A stretch of 64,000 bases of DNA from Bacteroidales bacterium (GTDB lineage Bacteria > Bacteroidota > Bacteroidia > Bacteroidales > UBA932): the NCBI GenBank assembly GCA_017477245.1, contig JAFUWY010000014.1:30163-94162 (forward strand). Reading direction: 5' to 3'. The notes under the pieces were generated by a model. The model searched no databases. It was not told where the DNA came from and worked only from the letters and a program-made list of their open reading frames with translations. Shown here piece after piece: positions 1 to 7,649 of this stretch (position 1 is its first letter; every line of letters starts with the position of its first letter). The translations under genes were made by a program, and so were the position numbers.

Positions 1-1
1 C

Positions 2-94
2 TGCCACTACATCACCCCGGCGGACTACGAGGCTGCGAAGAAGTATGTCGCCGATCCCGAGGCCTACGATTTCAAGAAGATCCTGAACTGGTAG
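2..94 (+). CDS. C-terminal end of an unidentified protein (partial)
   Basis: An open frame enters from the left edge and stops at TAG 92-94, giving 30 residues that end in ...FKKILNW. A bidirectional terminator hairpin follows within 20 nt, which supports this being a true gene end. The fragment is too short to assign a family. No signal or metal motif is visible apart from one Cys at the first readable residue. Confidence 0.6.
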   Translation, partial: CHYITPADYEAAKKYVADPEAYDFKKILNW

Positions 95-109
95 GAACGG
101 TTCCGGATG

Positions 110-147
110 CAAAAAAGCCCGCTGGCCCATCGGCCGGCGGGCTTTTT
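110..147. terminator. Bidirectional intrinsic terminator
   Basis: An A-tract, the stem AAAAAGCCCGC / GCGGGCTTTTT with a short GC-rich top, and a T-tract lie between the convergent ends of the unknown gene and the TrpB-like gene. It can serve both strands. Confidence 0.85.
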
Positions 148-164
148 CTGCATATCCCCGGGGA

Positions 165-1478
165 TCAGTCGCCCGTGTTGGCGAGCGTGCCGGCGATGTA
201 CTGGTCGTAGGCGGTCATGTCCACCAGGCCGTGGCCGGAGAGGTTGAAGAGGATGGTCTTGGCCTCACCGCTCTCCTTGCACTTGAGGGCCTCGTTGATG
301 GTGGCCGCGATGGCGTGGCAGGACTCCGGAGCCGGGATGATGCCCTCGGCCTTGGCGAAGAGCGTACCGGCGGCGAAGGAGTCGAGCTGGCGGATGTCCA
401 CGGCCTCGATCAGACCGTCCTTCAGCAGCTGGGAGACGATGGCGCCGGCGCCGTGGTAGCGCAGGCCGCCGGCATGGATGTTGGCCGGACGGAAGTCGTG
501 GCCCAGGGAGAACATCGGGATGAGCGGGGTCAGGCCCGTCTCGTCGCCGAAGTCATAGGTGAACTTGCCCTTGGTGAGCTTGGGACAGGAGGCCGGCTCG
601 GCGGCGATGAAACGCGTCTTCTTGCCGTCGAGCAGGTTGTGGCGCAGGAAGGGGAAGGAGATGCCGCTGAAGTTGGAGCCGCCGCCGAAGCAGCCGATCA
701 CGATGTCGGGATACTCGCCGGCCATCGCCATCTGCTTCTCGGCCTCCAGGCCGATGACGGTCTGGTGCAGGCAGACGTGGCTGAGCACGGAGCCCAGCAG
801 GTACTTGCAGTTCGGCGTGGTCATCGCCAGCTCGACGGCCTCGGAGATGGCGGTGCCGAGCGAACCCTGGTGGTTGGGATCGGCGGTGAGGATATCCTTG
901 CCGGCGCGGGTGGACATCGACGGCGACGGGGTCACGAGCGCGTCGAAGACCTGCATGATCGAGCGGCGGTAGGGCTTCTGCTCATAGCTGATCTTGACCT
1001 GGTAGACGGCGCAGTCCAGTCCATAGAGCTTGGCGGCGTAGGAGAGGGCGGCGCCCCACTGGCCGGCGCCGGTCTCGGTGGTGACGTTGGTCACGCCCTG
1101 CTGCTTGCAGTAGTAGGCCTGCGGGATGGCGGAGTTGAGCTTGTGCGAGCCCAGCGGGTTCACGCTCTCGTTCTTGAAATAGATATGCGCCGGCGTGCCG
1201 AGCGCCTCTTCGAGTCCGTAGGCGCGCACGAGCGGGGTACAGCGGTAGTACGCGTATTTCTCGCGGACATCTTCGGGGATGTCGATCCAGCGGTCAGTCT
1301 GGTTGACTTCCTGGTTGGCGCACTCTTCGGCGAAGAGGGGATAGAGGTCCGTGGCCTTGATGGGCTGCTTGGTGCCCGGGTGGATCATCGGCTGGGGCTT
1401 GTTGACCATGTCAGCCTGGATGTTATACCACTGGGTAGGGATCTCGCTCTCGGGGAGGATGAATCTTTTCTGTTTCAT
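165..1478 (-). CDS. trpB2: Tryptophan synthase beta-like protein (TrpB2 type)
   Basis: A 437-residue PLP enzyme of the TrpB2 (TIGR01415) type. It resembles tryptophan synthase beta, which condenses indole with L-serine, but has the longer N-terminal region of TrpB2 proteins. The PLP lysine is K113 in GSHKLN, the glycine-rich phosphate site is in CFGGGSN, and the C-terminus has the LSGHG loop. No trpA or other trp gene is adjacent, which is usual for TrpB2 and suggests an indole-salvage or stand-alone role. The ATG at 1478 is followed directly by a normal N-terminus. It lies 18 nt downstream of the threonine aldolase gene on the same strand, so the two PLP enzymes are probably cotranscribed. 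The family is certain; the physiological substrate is inferred. Confidence 0.93.
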   Translation of the reverse strand: MKQKRFILPESEIPTQWYNIQADMVNKPQPMIHPGTKQPIKATDLYPLFAEECANQEVNQTDRWIDIPEDVREKYAYYRCTPLVRAYGLEEALGTPAHIYFKNESVNPLGSHKLNSAIPQAYYCKQQGVTNVTTETGAGQWGAALSYAAKLYGLDCAVYQVKISYEQKPYRRSIMQVFDALVTPSPSMSTRAGKDILTADPNHQGSLGTAISEAVELAMTTPNCKYLLGSVLSHVCLHQTVIGLEAEKQMAMAGEYPDIVIGCFGGGSNFSGISFPFLRHNLLDGKKTRFIAAEPASCPKLTKGKFTYDFGDETGLTPLIPMFSLGHDFRPANIHAGGLRYHGAGAIVSQLLKDGLIEAVDIRQLDSFAAGTLFAKAEGIIPAPESCHAIAATINEALKCKESGEAKTILFNLSGHGLVDMTAYDQYIAGTLANTGD

Positions 1479-1496
1479 ATTGTGTTAATAAATGGT

Positions 1497-2531
1497 TTAC
1501 AAATCTCTGACCGCGTCTTCCAGCGCACGGACCGCGCTCTCGGGCGTGGCCCAGCTGGTGCAGAAGCGCACCCCGTCATGTTCCGCATCGACATGCTGCC
1601 AGCACTCGAATCCGAAGTCCTTGGAGAGGCGCTCGATCGCGGCGTGGGGCAGGATGGGGAAGACCTGGTTGGTGGTGTTCTCGACGAGGAAGGGGAAACC
1701 CTTCTGCCGGAAGGCATCGCGGACACGGTCGGCCATGCGGTCGGCGTGGCGGGCGAGCTTGAAGTAGAGCCCTTCGTTCATCAGGGTCTCGAACTGGATG
1801 CCCAGCAGGCGGCCCTTGGCGAGCATGCCGCCGTTCTGCTTGATGTTGTAGCGGAAGTCCTGGGCGAGGGCCGGGTTGCTGAAGACGACGGCCTCGCCGA
1901 ACAAGGCGCCCTGCTTGGTGCCGCCGATGTAGAAGACGTCGGCGATCTGCGGCAGGTCCTTGGGCAGGATGTCGCAGCCGGAGGCTTCCAGGCCGTAGCC
2001 GAGGCGGGCGCCGTCGATGAAGAGCGGCATCTCCCAGTTGCGGCAGACTTCCTTGATGTCCAGCAGTTCCTGCTTGGTATAGAGGGTGCCGAGCTCAGTG
2101 GGCAGGGACAGGTAGACCATCCCGGGCTGGACCATGTGCTCGAAGCTGAAGTCGCTGTAGTGCGCCTGCGCGAAAGCGTCGATCTGCTCGGCCGTGATCT
2201 TTCCTTCGTGCGGGGGGAGGGCGAGGACCTTGTGGCCGGTATGCTCCACGGCGCCGGTCTCATGGACGTTGATGTGGCCGCTCTGGGCGCATACGACGCC
2301 CTGGTAGGGCTTGAGCAGGGAAGAGATGACGGTGGCGTTGGTCTGCGTGCCGCCCACGAGGAAATGCACCTCGGCGTCGGGGCAGTCGAAGATATAGCGG
2401 ATCATGTCCGCCGCCTTGGTGCAATGGGGGTCCGAGCCGTAGCCGTGCGTCTGCTTGAGGTTCGTCTCCCGCAGGGCGTCCAGGATGCTGGGATGGCATC
2501 CCTCCAGATAATCGCTTTCGAAAAGGATCAT
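1497..2531 (-). CDS. ltaE: Low-specificity L-threonine aldolase family protein
   Basis: A 344-residue fold-type I PLP enzyme of the beta-eliminating lyase / threonine aldolase family, which cleaves L-threonine or allo-threonine to glycine and acetaldehyde. PLP lysine K206 sits in GGTKQGAL, and the PLP-ring aspartate D173 sits in FIDGARLGYG. The N-terminus (FESDYLEGCHP) matches the aldolase start, and the length is normal. It is the first gene of a probable two-gene unit with the TrpB-like gene downstream. Within the family, phenylserine aldolase or a related lyase cannot be excluded. Confidence 0.92.
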   Translation of the reverse strand: MILFESDYLEGCHPSILDALRETNLKQTHGYGSDPHCTKAADMIRYIFDCPDAEVHFLVGGTQTNATVISSLLKPYQGVVCAQSGHINVHETGAVEHTGHKVLALPPHEGKITAEQIDAFAQAHYSDFSFEHMVQPGMVYLSLPTELGTLYTKQELLDIKEVCRNWEMPLFIDGARLGYGLEASGCDILPKDLPQIADVFYIGGTKQGALFGEAVVFSNPALAQDFRYNIKQNGGMLAKGRLLGIQFETLMNEGLYFKLARHADRMADRVRDAFRQKGFPFLVENTTNQVFPILPHAAIERLSKDFGFECWQHVDAEHDGVRFCTSWATPESAVRALEDAVRDL

Positions 2532-2580
2532 GATGACTTCTAACCAAAATAGCGGCTTGCAAGATACGCAAAAAATCCAT

Positions 2581-2588
2581 TAATTTTG
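2581..2588 (+). promoter_or_regulatory. Putative -7 promoter box upstream of ybaK
   Basis: TAATTTTG fits the Bacteroidota -7 consensus TAnnTTTG. It lies 135 nt before the ybaK start. No clear TTTG element is found at the usual distance. Confidence 0.4.
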
Positions 2589-2679
2589 TATGCGGATAGA
2601 AAAAGTTGGCAGGCGGGAACGAAAAAAGCCGCGATTCACATCGCAGCCTTTTCTCAATTCTAACCAAAATTATTAACCA

Positions 2680-2727
2680 ATGAAAATCTATTCGACACAA
2701 CATATAGCAAGCACCGTGCCAAAATGA
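2680..2727 (+). CDS. Possible 15-residue leader peptide overlapping ybaK
   Basis: An ATG after an A/T-rich tract (taaccaaaattattaacca) opens the peptide MKIYSTQHIASTVPK. Its TGA stop overlaps the ybaK ATG as ATGA, the geometry of translational coupling. There is no homology evidence, and it could be chance. Confidence 0.25.
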   Translation: MKIYSTQHIASTVPK

Positions 2728-3188
2728 TCAAGACCAATGCCGCAAGATTGCTGGATGCCGCCGGTATCCGCTATGAATTAATACCTTACGAATATACGGA
2801 GGACGATCTTTCCGCACAGCACGTCGCGGCCCAGCTGGGCGAGGACATCGACCAGGTGTTCAAGACGCTGGTCCTGCGCGGCGACCGCACGGGCTGCTTC
2901 GTGTGTGTGATCCCGGGAGATTTCGAGGTGGACCTCAAGGTCGCTGCGCGCATCTCCGGCAACAAGAGCTGCGAGATGCTCCACCTCAAGGAACTCCTCC
3001 CGACGACGGGCTACATCCGCGGCGGCTGCAGCCCGATCGGGATGAAGAAGCCCTTCCCGACCTTCATCCACGAATCCGCCCTGCTCTACGACTACATCTA
3101 CATCAGCGCCGGCCAGCGGGGCCTGCAGCTCAAGCTCGATCCCCGGGACCTCGTGGCTTATATCGATGCCGGGATCTACCCGATTTGA
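2724..3188 (+). CDS. ybaK: YbaK/EbsC family Cys-tRNA(Pro) deacylase
   Basis: A 154-residue single-domain protein of the YbaK/ProX editing family, which hydrolyses mischarged Cys-tRNA(Pro) in trans. Visible family marks are the conserved lysine K47 in VFKTLVL, the VIPG segment, and the GGCSPIGMKK loop. The length matches the family. The start at 2724 is chosen because the preceding frame closes just before it with an ATGA overlap. The gene stands alone; the next gene has its own -7 box. Confidence 0.93.
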   Translation: MIKTNAARLLDAAGIRYELIPYEYTEDDLSAQHVAAQLGEDIDQVFKTLVLRGDRTGCFVCVIPGDFEVDLKVAARISGNKSCEMLHLKELLPTTGYIRGGCSPIGMKKPFPTFIHESALLYDYIYISAGQRGLQLKLDPRDLVAYIDAGIYPI

Positions 3189-3242
3189 AGAAATTGTCAA
3201 GAAAAATGCAACCCGGGACAGACGTCCTGAGCGTAACCAAGC

Positions 3243-3250
3243 TATATTTG
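3243..3250 (+). promoter_or_regulatory. -7 promoter box of the PNPOx-fold lipoprotein gene
   Basis: TATATTTG matches TAnnTTTG exactly, 15 nt before the ATG at 3266. Confidence 0.6.
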
Positions 3251-3265
3251 CAAAAACAACCCGAA

Positions 3266-3784
3266 ATGAAAAAGATCCTGACTTTCGCGCTCGCTGCCGC
3301 CATCCTCGCCGGCTGCGCCCCCAAACAGAGTGAAACCACCACTGAAAACCAGACTCCGATGATCGAACAGACCACACCCAATCCCGAGAACGCCGCCATC
3401 GCGCAGCAGTTCCTCAAGAAATGCGGCACCTACTACCTCGCCACCACCGAGGGAGGCCAGCCGCGCGTCCGCCCCTTCGGCACCGCCGAGATCTTCGAGG
3501 GCAAGCTCTACATCCAGACCGGCAAGGTCAAGAACGTCTACAAGCAGTTGCTCGCCGACCCCAGGGCCGAGATCTGCGGCTTCGACGGCAACGAATGGAT
3601 CCGCATCCAGTGCGAACTGATCCCCGACGAGCGCATCGAAGCCAAGCAGGACATGTTGGACAAGAACCCGTCCCTGCAGGGCATGTACAAGGCCGATGAC
3701 GACAACACGATCGTCCTCTACTGCCGCAACGCCACGGCGACCATCTCCTCCTTCACGGCTCCCGCGAAGGTGATCAAGTTCTAG
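3266..3784 (+). CDS. Lipoprotein with pyridoxamine 5'-phosphate oxidase-like domain
   Basis: 172 residues. Residues 1-17 form a lipoprotein signal (MKKILTFALAAAILAGC, lipobox LAGC). A short Ser/Thr/Asn linker and a split-barrel flavin-binding domain of the PNPOx-like type follow. The YYLATTEGGQPRVRPFGTA segment and the KLYIQTGKVKNVYKQL strand-helix unit are typical of general-stress FMN-binding proteins. The ATG at 3266 is chosen over further upstream starts because it begins the signal peptide and follows a -7 box. A flavin or nucleotide ligand is inferred; the substrate is unknown. An envelope-anchored member of this cytoplasmic-type fold is slightly unusual. Confidence 0.85.
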   Translation: MKKILTFALAAAILAGCAPKQSETTTENQTPMIEQTTPNPENAAIAQQFLKKCGTYYLATTEGGQPRVRPFGTAEIFEGKLYIQTGKVKNVYKQLLADPRAEICGFDGNEWIRIQCELIPDERIEAKQDMLDKNPSLQGMYKADDDNTIVLYCRNATATISSFTAPAKVIKF

Positions 3785-3791
3785 GGACCTG

Positions 3792-5273
3792 ATGAACAAG
3801 GGCCTTGTCTTTCTTGGGTGCCTTGCGTTGCTGTGCGGCGCAGGATGCACCGCTCCTGTCCCGCAGGAGCCACAACGCCCCCGTGTCATCGTGACGACGG
3901 ACGGAGAGATCGACGACGAATGCTCGCTGGTGCGCTTCCTGCTCTACTGCAACGAGTGGGACGTGGAGACCATCATCACCAGCAGCTCGCAGTACCACTG
4001 GCGCGGCCACAAGTGGGCGGGCGACGACTGGATGGACACCGTGATGGGCGCCTATGCCCAGGTGTACCCCAACCTGGTCAGGCACGACACCCGCTACCCG
4101 TCGCCGGAGTTCCTGCGCTCGCGCAGCTATCTGGGCAACGTGGACGCGGAAGGGGAGATGGAGCAGGTCACGCCGGGCTCGCAGCGCATCGTGGAGGTTC
4201 TGCTGGACCGCAGCGATCCGCGCCCGGTCTGGATCCAGGCCTGGGGCGGGGTGAACACGCTCGCCCGGGCGCTCCGGACCATCGAGGAGGAGCATCCCGA
4301 CCGGATGCAGGAGGTGGCGGACCGCCTCCGCCTCTACAACATTTGGGAGCAGGATTCTACCTACCAGAGCTATATCCGGCCCCGCTGGGAGCCGCTCGGG
4401 ATGCTGGTCATCGTGAGCGACCAGTTCGAGGCCATCGCCTACCGCTGGCATACGGCCCAGCCGGAGGAGAACTGGCCCTGGCTGGAGAGCGCCTGGATGA
4501 AGCGCTGGATCCTCGGCGTCGGGCCCCTGGGCGCCACGTACCGGGCCTGCCTGGACGGCGAATGGTTCAACCCGACGAACGTTTCCGGTGTCCGCCAGAC
4601 CGATGCCTCCTTCCCCGTCGTGCAAGGGGATTTCCGCTCGGAGGGGGATTCGCCTTCCTATATGTACGTCATCCCGACGGGAATGAATGACCCGGAGCAC
4701 CCGGACTGGGGCAGCTGGGGCGGACGCTATACGCGTGTGCGTGGAAATGTGTGGATGGACCCGGTGCCGGACAGCACCTGGACGTATCCCGAAGGCCGCA
4801 TATCCAGCGCCAATACTTGGGGACGGCTGACGCTGAAGGGGGTGATTCCCGCGACGGAGGAGCAGGTGGCCGCTTATTTCCGGCCCATGGCCCGCTGGAC
4901 GCAGGCCTTCCAGAATGACTTCGCGGCCCGCATGAGCTGGACCGTCCTGTCGCCGGAGGAGGCCAACCATCAGCCGGCCGTGCAACTGGAAACACCCTTC
5001 AAGGTGACGGCGGAGCCGGGGGAGAGCGTCACCGTCCGCGTGGCGGCGACCGATCCCGATGGAGATGCGCTGACCCTTCGGTGGTGGCAATACCGGGAAG
5101 CCGGCACCTGCCCGCTGGAAGCAGAGATCGTTGCGCCCGGCCAGGCGGAGACGCAGATCCGCGTCCCGCAGGCGGCCGCCTCCGGGACGACCCTGCATTT
5201 CATCTGCGAGGTGACGGACGGCGGAGAACCCGCCCTGACCCGCTACGCGCGGGTGGTCCTGTCGGTGCTGTGA
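3792..5273 (+). CDS. DUF1593 lipoprotein (nucleoside-hydrolase-like)
   Basis: 493 residues with signal and lipobox around C19 (LCGAGC). A DUF1593 domain follows from the RVIVTTDGEIDDECS segment to about residue 330. The DGEIDDE aspartate cluster is the Ca-binding-type motif of the inosine/uridine nucleoside-hydrolase fold. The last roughly 90 residues look like an Ig-like beta-sandwich (AATDPDGDALTLRWW...). Family members are often annotated as cellulose-binding or sugar-binding proteins, but their reaction is not established. It begins 7 nt after the previous lipoprotein and is likely cotranscribed. Its 3' end overlaps the convergent symporter gene by 31 nt. Confidence 0.88.
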   Translation: MNKGLVFLGCLALLCGAGCTAPVPQEPQRPRVIVTTDGEIDDECSLVRFLLYCNEWDVETIITSSSQYHWRGHKWAGDDWMDTVMGAYAQVYPNLVRHDTRYPSPEFLRSRSYLGNVDAEGEMEQVTPGSQRIVEVLLDRSDPRPVWIQAWGGVNTLARALRTIEEEHPDRMQEVADRLRLYNIWEQDSTYQSYIRPRWEPLGMLVIVSDQFEAIAYRWHTAQPEENWPWLESAWMKRWILGVGPLGATYRACLDGEWFNPTNVSGVRQTDASFPVVQGDFRSEGDSPSYMYVIPTGMNDPEHPDWGSWGGRYTRVRGNVWMDPVPDSTWTYPEGRISSANTWGRLTLKGVIPATEEQVAAYFRPMARWTQAFQNDFAARMSWTVLSPEEANHQPAVQLETPFKVTAEPGESVTVRVAATDPDGDALTLRWWQYREAGTCPLEAEIVAPGQAETQIRVPQAAASGTTLHFICEVTDGGEPALTRYARVVLSVL

Positions 5274-6109
5274 CGCCGGACCACCCCGACGTAGATCAGC
5301 AGGACGATATTCATCATCAGCGAATACAGGATGGCCGGTATGGCCATCTGCTCGTTGGCGAAGATGATCGGGCTGGAAGCGATCGCGATGGCCTGGGCAG
5401 CGTTCTGCATCCCTACTTCGATAATCACCGTCCGGCGCTGCCTGTTGTCTGTCCGCACCAGCCGCGACAGGAGCGACGAGCAGCCGATGGCGACGAGAAT
5501 CAGGGCCGTGACGCACAGGCCCAGCACGCCGATGTTTTCGAGGATGGTCCGGTGATGCTGGATATAGAAGACGGTGATGAGGACCAGCAGCAGGGGGAAG
5601 GCCAGTTTGGAGAGCACTTTGTCCACCTTTTTCGCGACCTGGGGCCAGGCATAGTTCAGCCCGATGCCCAGCAGGACGGGGAGGAGCATCAGCACCAGGT
5701 TCTGCTTGATGAGGTTGCCGACCGGCAGGCTGATCCCCACGCTCTGTCCGACCAGGTCCGTGGCCCAGCTCATGATCAAGGGGATGGTGAACAGCGTGAC
5801 GACGCTGCTGAGCGCCGTCAGCGTCACAGACAGGGCGACGTCGCCTCCGGCCAGCTTCGAAAAGACGTTGGACGAGCTGCCTCCCGGGCAGCAGGCGATG
5901 AGCACCAGTCCGATGAAGAAGACCGGCGGCAGCCGGAAGGCCCAGGCCAGTCCCAGGGCGATGAGCGGGAGCAGTACCAGCTGGCCAAAAAGGGCGACGG
6001 CCACCGGCCAGGGCTGCTTGACGACACGGGCGAAATCATCGAACCGGAGCGAAAGCCCGAGGTCGAACATCAGGAGGATCAGGATGGGCAGGACAATCCA
6101 GATGGCCAT
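5243..6109 (-). CDS. Bile acid:sodium symporter (BASS/SBF) family protein
   Basis: 288 residues, almost entirely membrane-spanning (eight to ten helices), with the BASS motifs CCPGGSSSN and EVGMQNAAQAIAIA. Proteins of this family move organic anions such as bile acids, pantoate, pyruvate or sulfonated compounds with Na+; the substrate here is unknown. ATG 6109 (MAIWIVLPIL) is preferred to a TTG 24 nt upstream because it starts the first helix and lies 21 nt after a good -7 box. The gene diverges from the aldo/keto reductase gene, and its stop lies inside the convergent DUF1593 gene. Confidence 0.9.
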   Translation of the reverse strand: MAIWIVLPILILLMFDLGLSLRFDDFARVVKQPWPVAVALFGQLVLLPLIALGLAWAFRLPPVFFIGLVLIACCPGGSSSNVFSKLAGGDVALSVTLTALSSVVTLFTIPLIMSWATDLVGQSVGISLPVGNLIKQNLVLMLLPVLLGIGLNYAWPQVAKKVDKVLSKLAFPLLLVLITVFYIQHHRTILENIGVLGLCVTALILVAIGCSSLLSRLVRTDNRQRRTVIIEVGMQNAAQAIAIASSPIIFANEQMAIPAILYSLMMNIVLLIYVGVVRRHSTDRTTRA

Positions 6110-6130
6110 ACGCGTAAATGATTTGAGCGG

Positions 6131-6138
6131 CAAAGATA
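6131..6138 (-). promoter_or_regulatory. -7 box of the BASS transporter gene
   Basis: On the minus strand TATCTTTG matches TAnnTTTG, 21 nt before ATG 6109. It sits almost back-to-back with the divergent box at 6153. Confidence 0.6.
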
Positions 6139-6152
6139 AAAAGAAAAAACAC

Positions 6153-6160
6153 TATATTTG
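6153..6160 (+). promoter_or_regulatory. -7 box of the aldo/keto reductase gene
   Basis: TATATTTG matches TAnnTTTG, 26 nt before ATG 6187. Confidence 0.6.
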
Positions 6161-6186
6161 TAAGAAACCAACGAACTGAATCAGCC

Positions 6187-7536
6187 ATGGATGAGAAAAT
6201 GACCCGCCGCGAGGCCCTCCGGGGCCTGTTCTATGCCGGCATGGGGCTCGCCGTCGGCGGCCCGCTGCTTAAGTCCGAAAGCGCCAGGGCCGCCGGCATG
6301 TCCGGTCCCTGGGACGAAGCTCCGGACGGCACCAAGATCGATACCCGCACCTGGGACAAGATGGGGGAGACCCTGGGCCTGCTCGGTCTGGGCTGCATGC
6401 GCCTGCCGACCCAGCGCGGCTCGCGCCGCCTGGACCAGGAGGCCGTCAATGCCATGATCGACTACGCCATCGCCCACGGTGTCAACTATTTCGATACGGC
6501 TCCTGCTTACGGTGAGTCCGAGGTTGTCACGGGCAAGGCCCTGAGCCGCCATCCCCGATCTGCCTACAAGATCGCCACGAAACTCTCCAACATGGGCGGC
6601 CGCGCCACGCTGGAGGCCGGCCAGCAGATGTTCGAGAATTCCCTGAAGAACCTGCAGACCGACTACGTGGATTTCCTGTTGCTGCACAACCTGCAGGGTA
6701 TCGGCAGCTACAATACCCGTTTCCGTGACAACGGCCTGTTCGACTGGCTGCTGGAGCAGAAGAAGAAAGGCCGCATCAAGCATCTGGGCTTCTCCTTCCA
6801 TGGGACCAACGCCGACCTCCCGCCGCTGGTGGATCTCTACGATTGGGATTTCGTGCAGATCCAGCTCAACTATGTCGACTGGAAGGAGATGTCTCGCGGC
6901 TGGGGCGCCGGCGGGTCCAGCGAGACCAACTCTGAGTACCTGTACAATTATCTCGTCGGCAAGGGCATCCCCGTGCTGGTGATGGAGCCCGTCAAGGGCG
7001 GCGCGCTGGCCAACGTCAGCGACGGCGTAGGCGCGCTGATGCGCGAGCGCCATCCCGACCTCTCTCCGGCGGCGAATGCCCTGACCTTCGTGGGCTCGCT
7101 CCCGGGCGTGATGGTGACCCTGAGCGGCATGTCCAACATGGCGCAGCTCAAGGAGAACGTCTCCCTGTTCACCGGCTTCAAGCCATTCGACGAGCAGGAC
7201 ATGGCCTTCATGCTGACAGTGGCCGACCTCTACAAGTCCAAGGGACAGATCCCCTGCACGGCCTGTGCCTACTGCATGCCGTGCCCGGCCGGCGTCGACA
7301 TCCCCGGCAATTTCCGCGTCTTCAACAGCGCCAGCGACGCCTTGCTGTCGTCCGACACCGGCAACAAGGAGATCCGCGACAAGCGCAAGGCTTTCCTCAA
7401 GCTCTACAACGCCCAGAAGAAAGGCACGCGTGCCGACGCCTGCGTCGCGTGCAACGCCTGCCTGCCGAAGTGTCCGCAGCACATCAGTATCCCGCAGCAC
7501 ATGCAGCGGATCAAGGACCTGGTCGCCAAGATCTAG
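6187..7536 (+). CDS. Aldo/keto reductase with C-terminal dicluster ferredoxin domain
   Basis: 449 residues. The N-terminus has a twin-arginine-like signal (TRREALRGLFYAGMGLAVGG), suggesting export of a folded redox protein. The aldo/keto reductase barrel spans about 60-340 with tetrad residues D103, Y108, K132 and H167. The last 100 residues hold two [4Fe-4S] sites: C-x2-C-x2-C-x3-CP (CTACAYCMPCP) and CVACNACLPKCP. This architecture is common in anaerobes, and the electron donor and substrate are not known. It is a single gene with its own promoter, followed by a perfect 44-bp palindrome. Confidence 0.92.
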   Translation: MDEKMTRREALRGLFYAGMGLAVGGPLLKSESARAAGMSGPWDEAPDGTKIDTRTWDKMGETLGLLGLGCMRLPTQRGSRRLDQEAVNAMIDYAIAHGVNYFDTAPAYGESEVVTGKALSRHPRSAYKIATKLSNMGGRATLEAGQQMFENSLKNLQTDYVDFLLLHNLQGIGSYNTRFRDNGLFDWLLEQKKKGRIKHLGFSFHGTNADLPPLVDLYDWDFVQIQLNYVDWKEMSRGWGAGGSSETNSEYLYNYLVGKGIPVLVMEPVKGGALANVSDGVGALMRERHPDLSPAANALTFVGSLPGVMVTLSGMSNMAQLKENVSLFTGFKPFDEQDMAFMLTVADLYKSKGQIPCTACAYCMPCPAGVDIPGNFRVFNSASDALLSSDTGNKEIRDKRKAFLKLYNAQKKGTRADACVACNACLPKCPQHISIPQHMQRIKDLVAKI

Positions 7537-7568
7537 TGTTTTTTGCAACAAGCTGTCAGTCAGCAGCC

Positions 7569-7612
7569 TATACAAATATGCCGTATCGAATTCGATACGG
7601 CATATTTGTATA
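7569..7612. repeat. Perfect 44-bp palindrome between convergent genes
   Basis: Two 22-nt arms are perfect reverse complements with no loop, centred on CGAATTCG at 7590/7591. It separates the convergent aldo/keto reductase and esterase genes, so it may terminate both. It lacks the usual T-tract. Confidence 0.8.
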
Positions 7613-7649
7613 AAGCACTATGGGTCAGTGCGTTGCGTAAAACAGAGAC

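Noticed and set aside
231-2543. A 770-codon plus-strand frame across the TrpB and aldolase genes
   Set aside because: Both strands cannot be real here; the minus-strand proteins have complete PLP motifs, while this frame is a low-complexity shadow.
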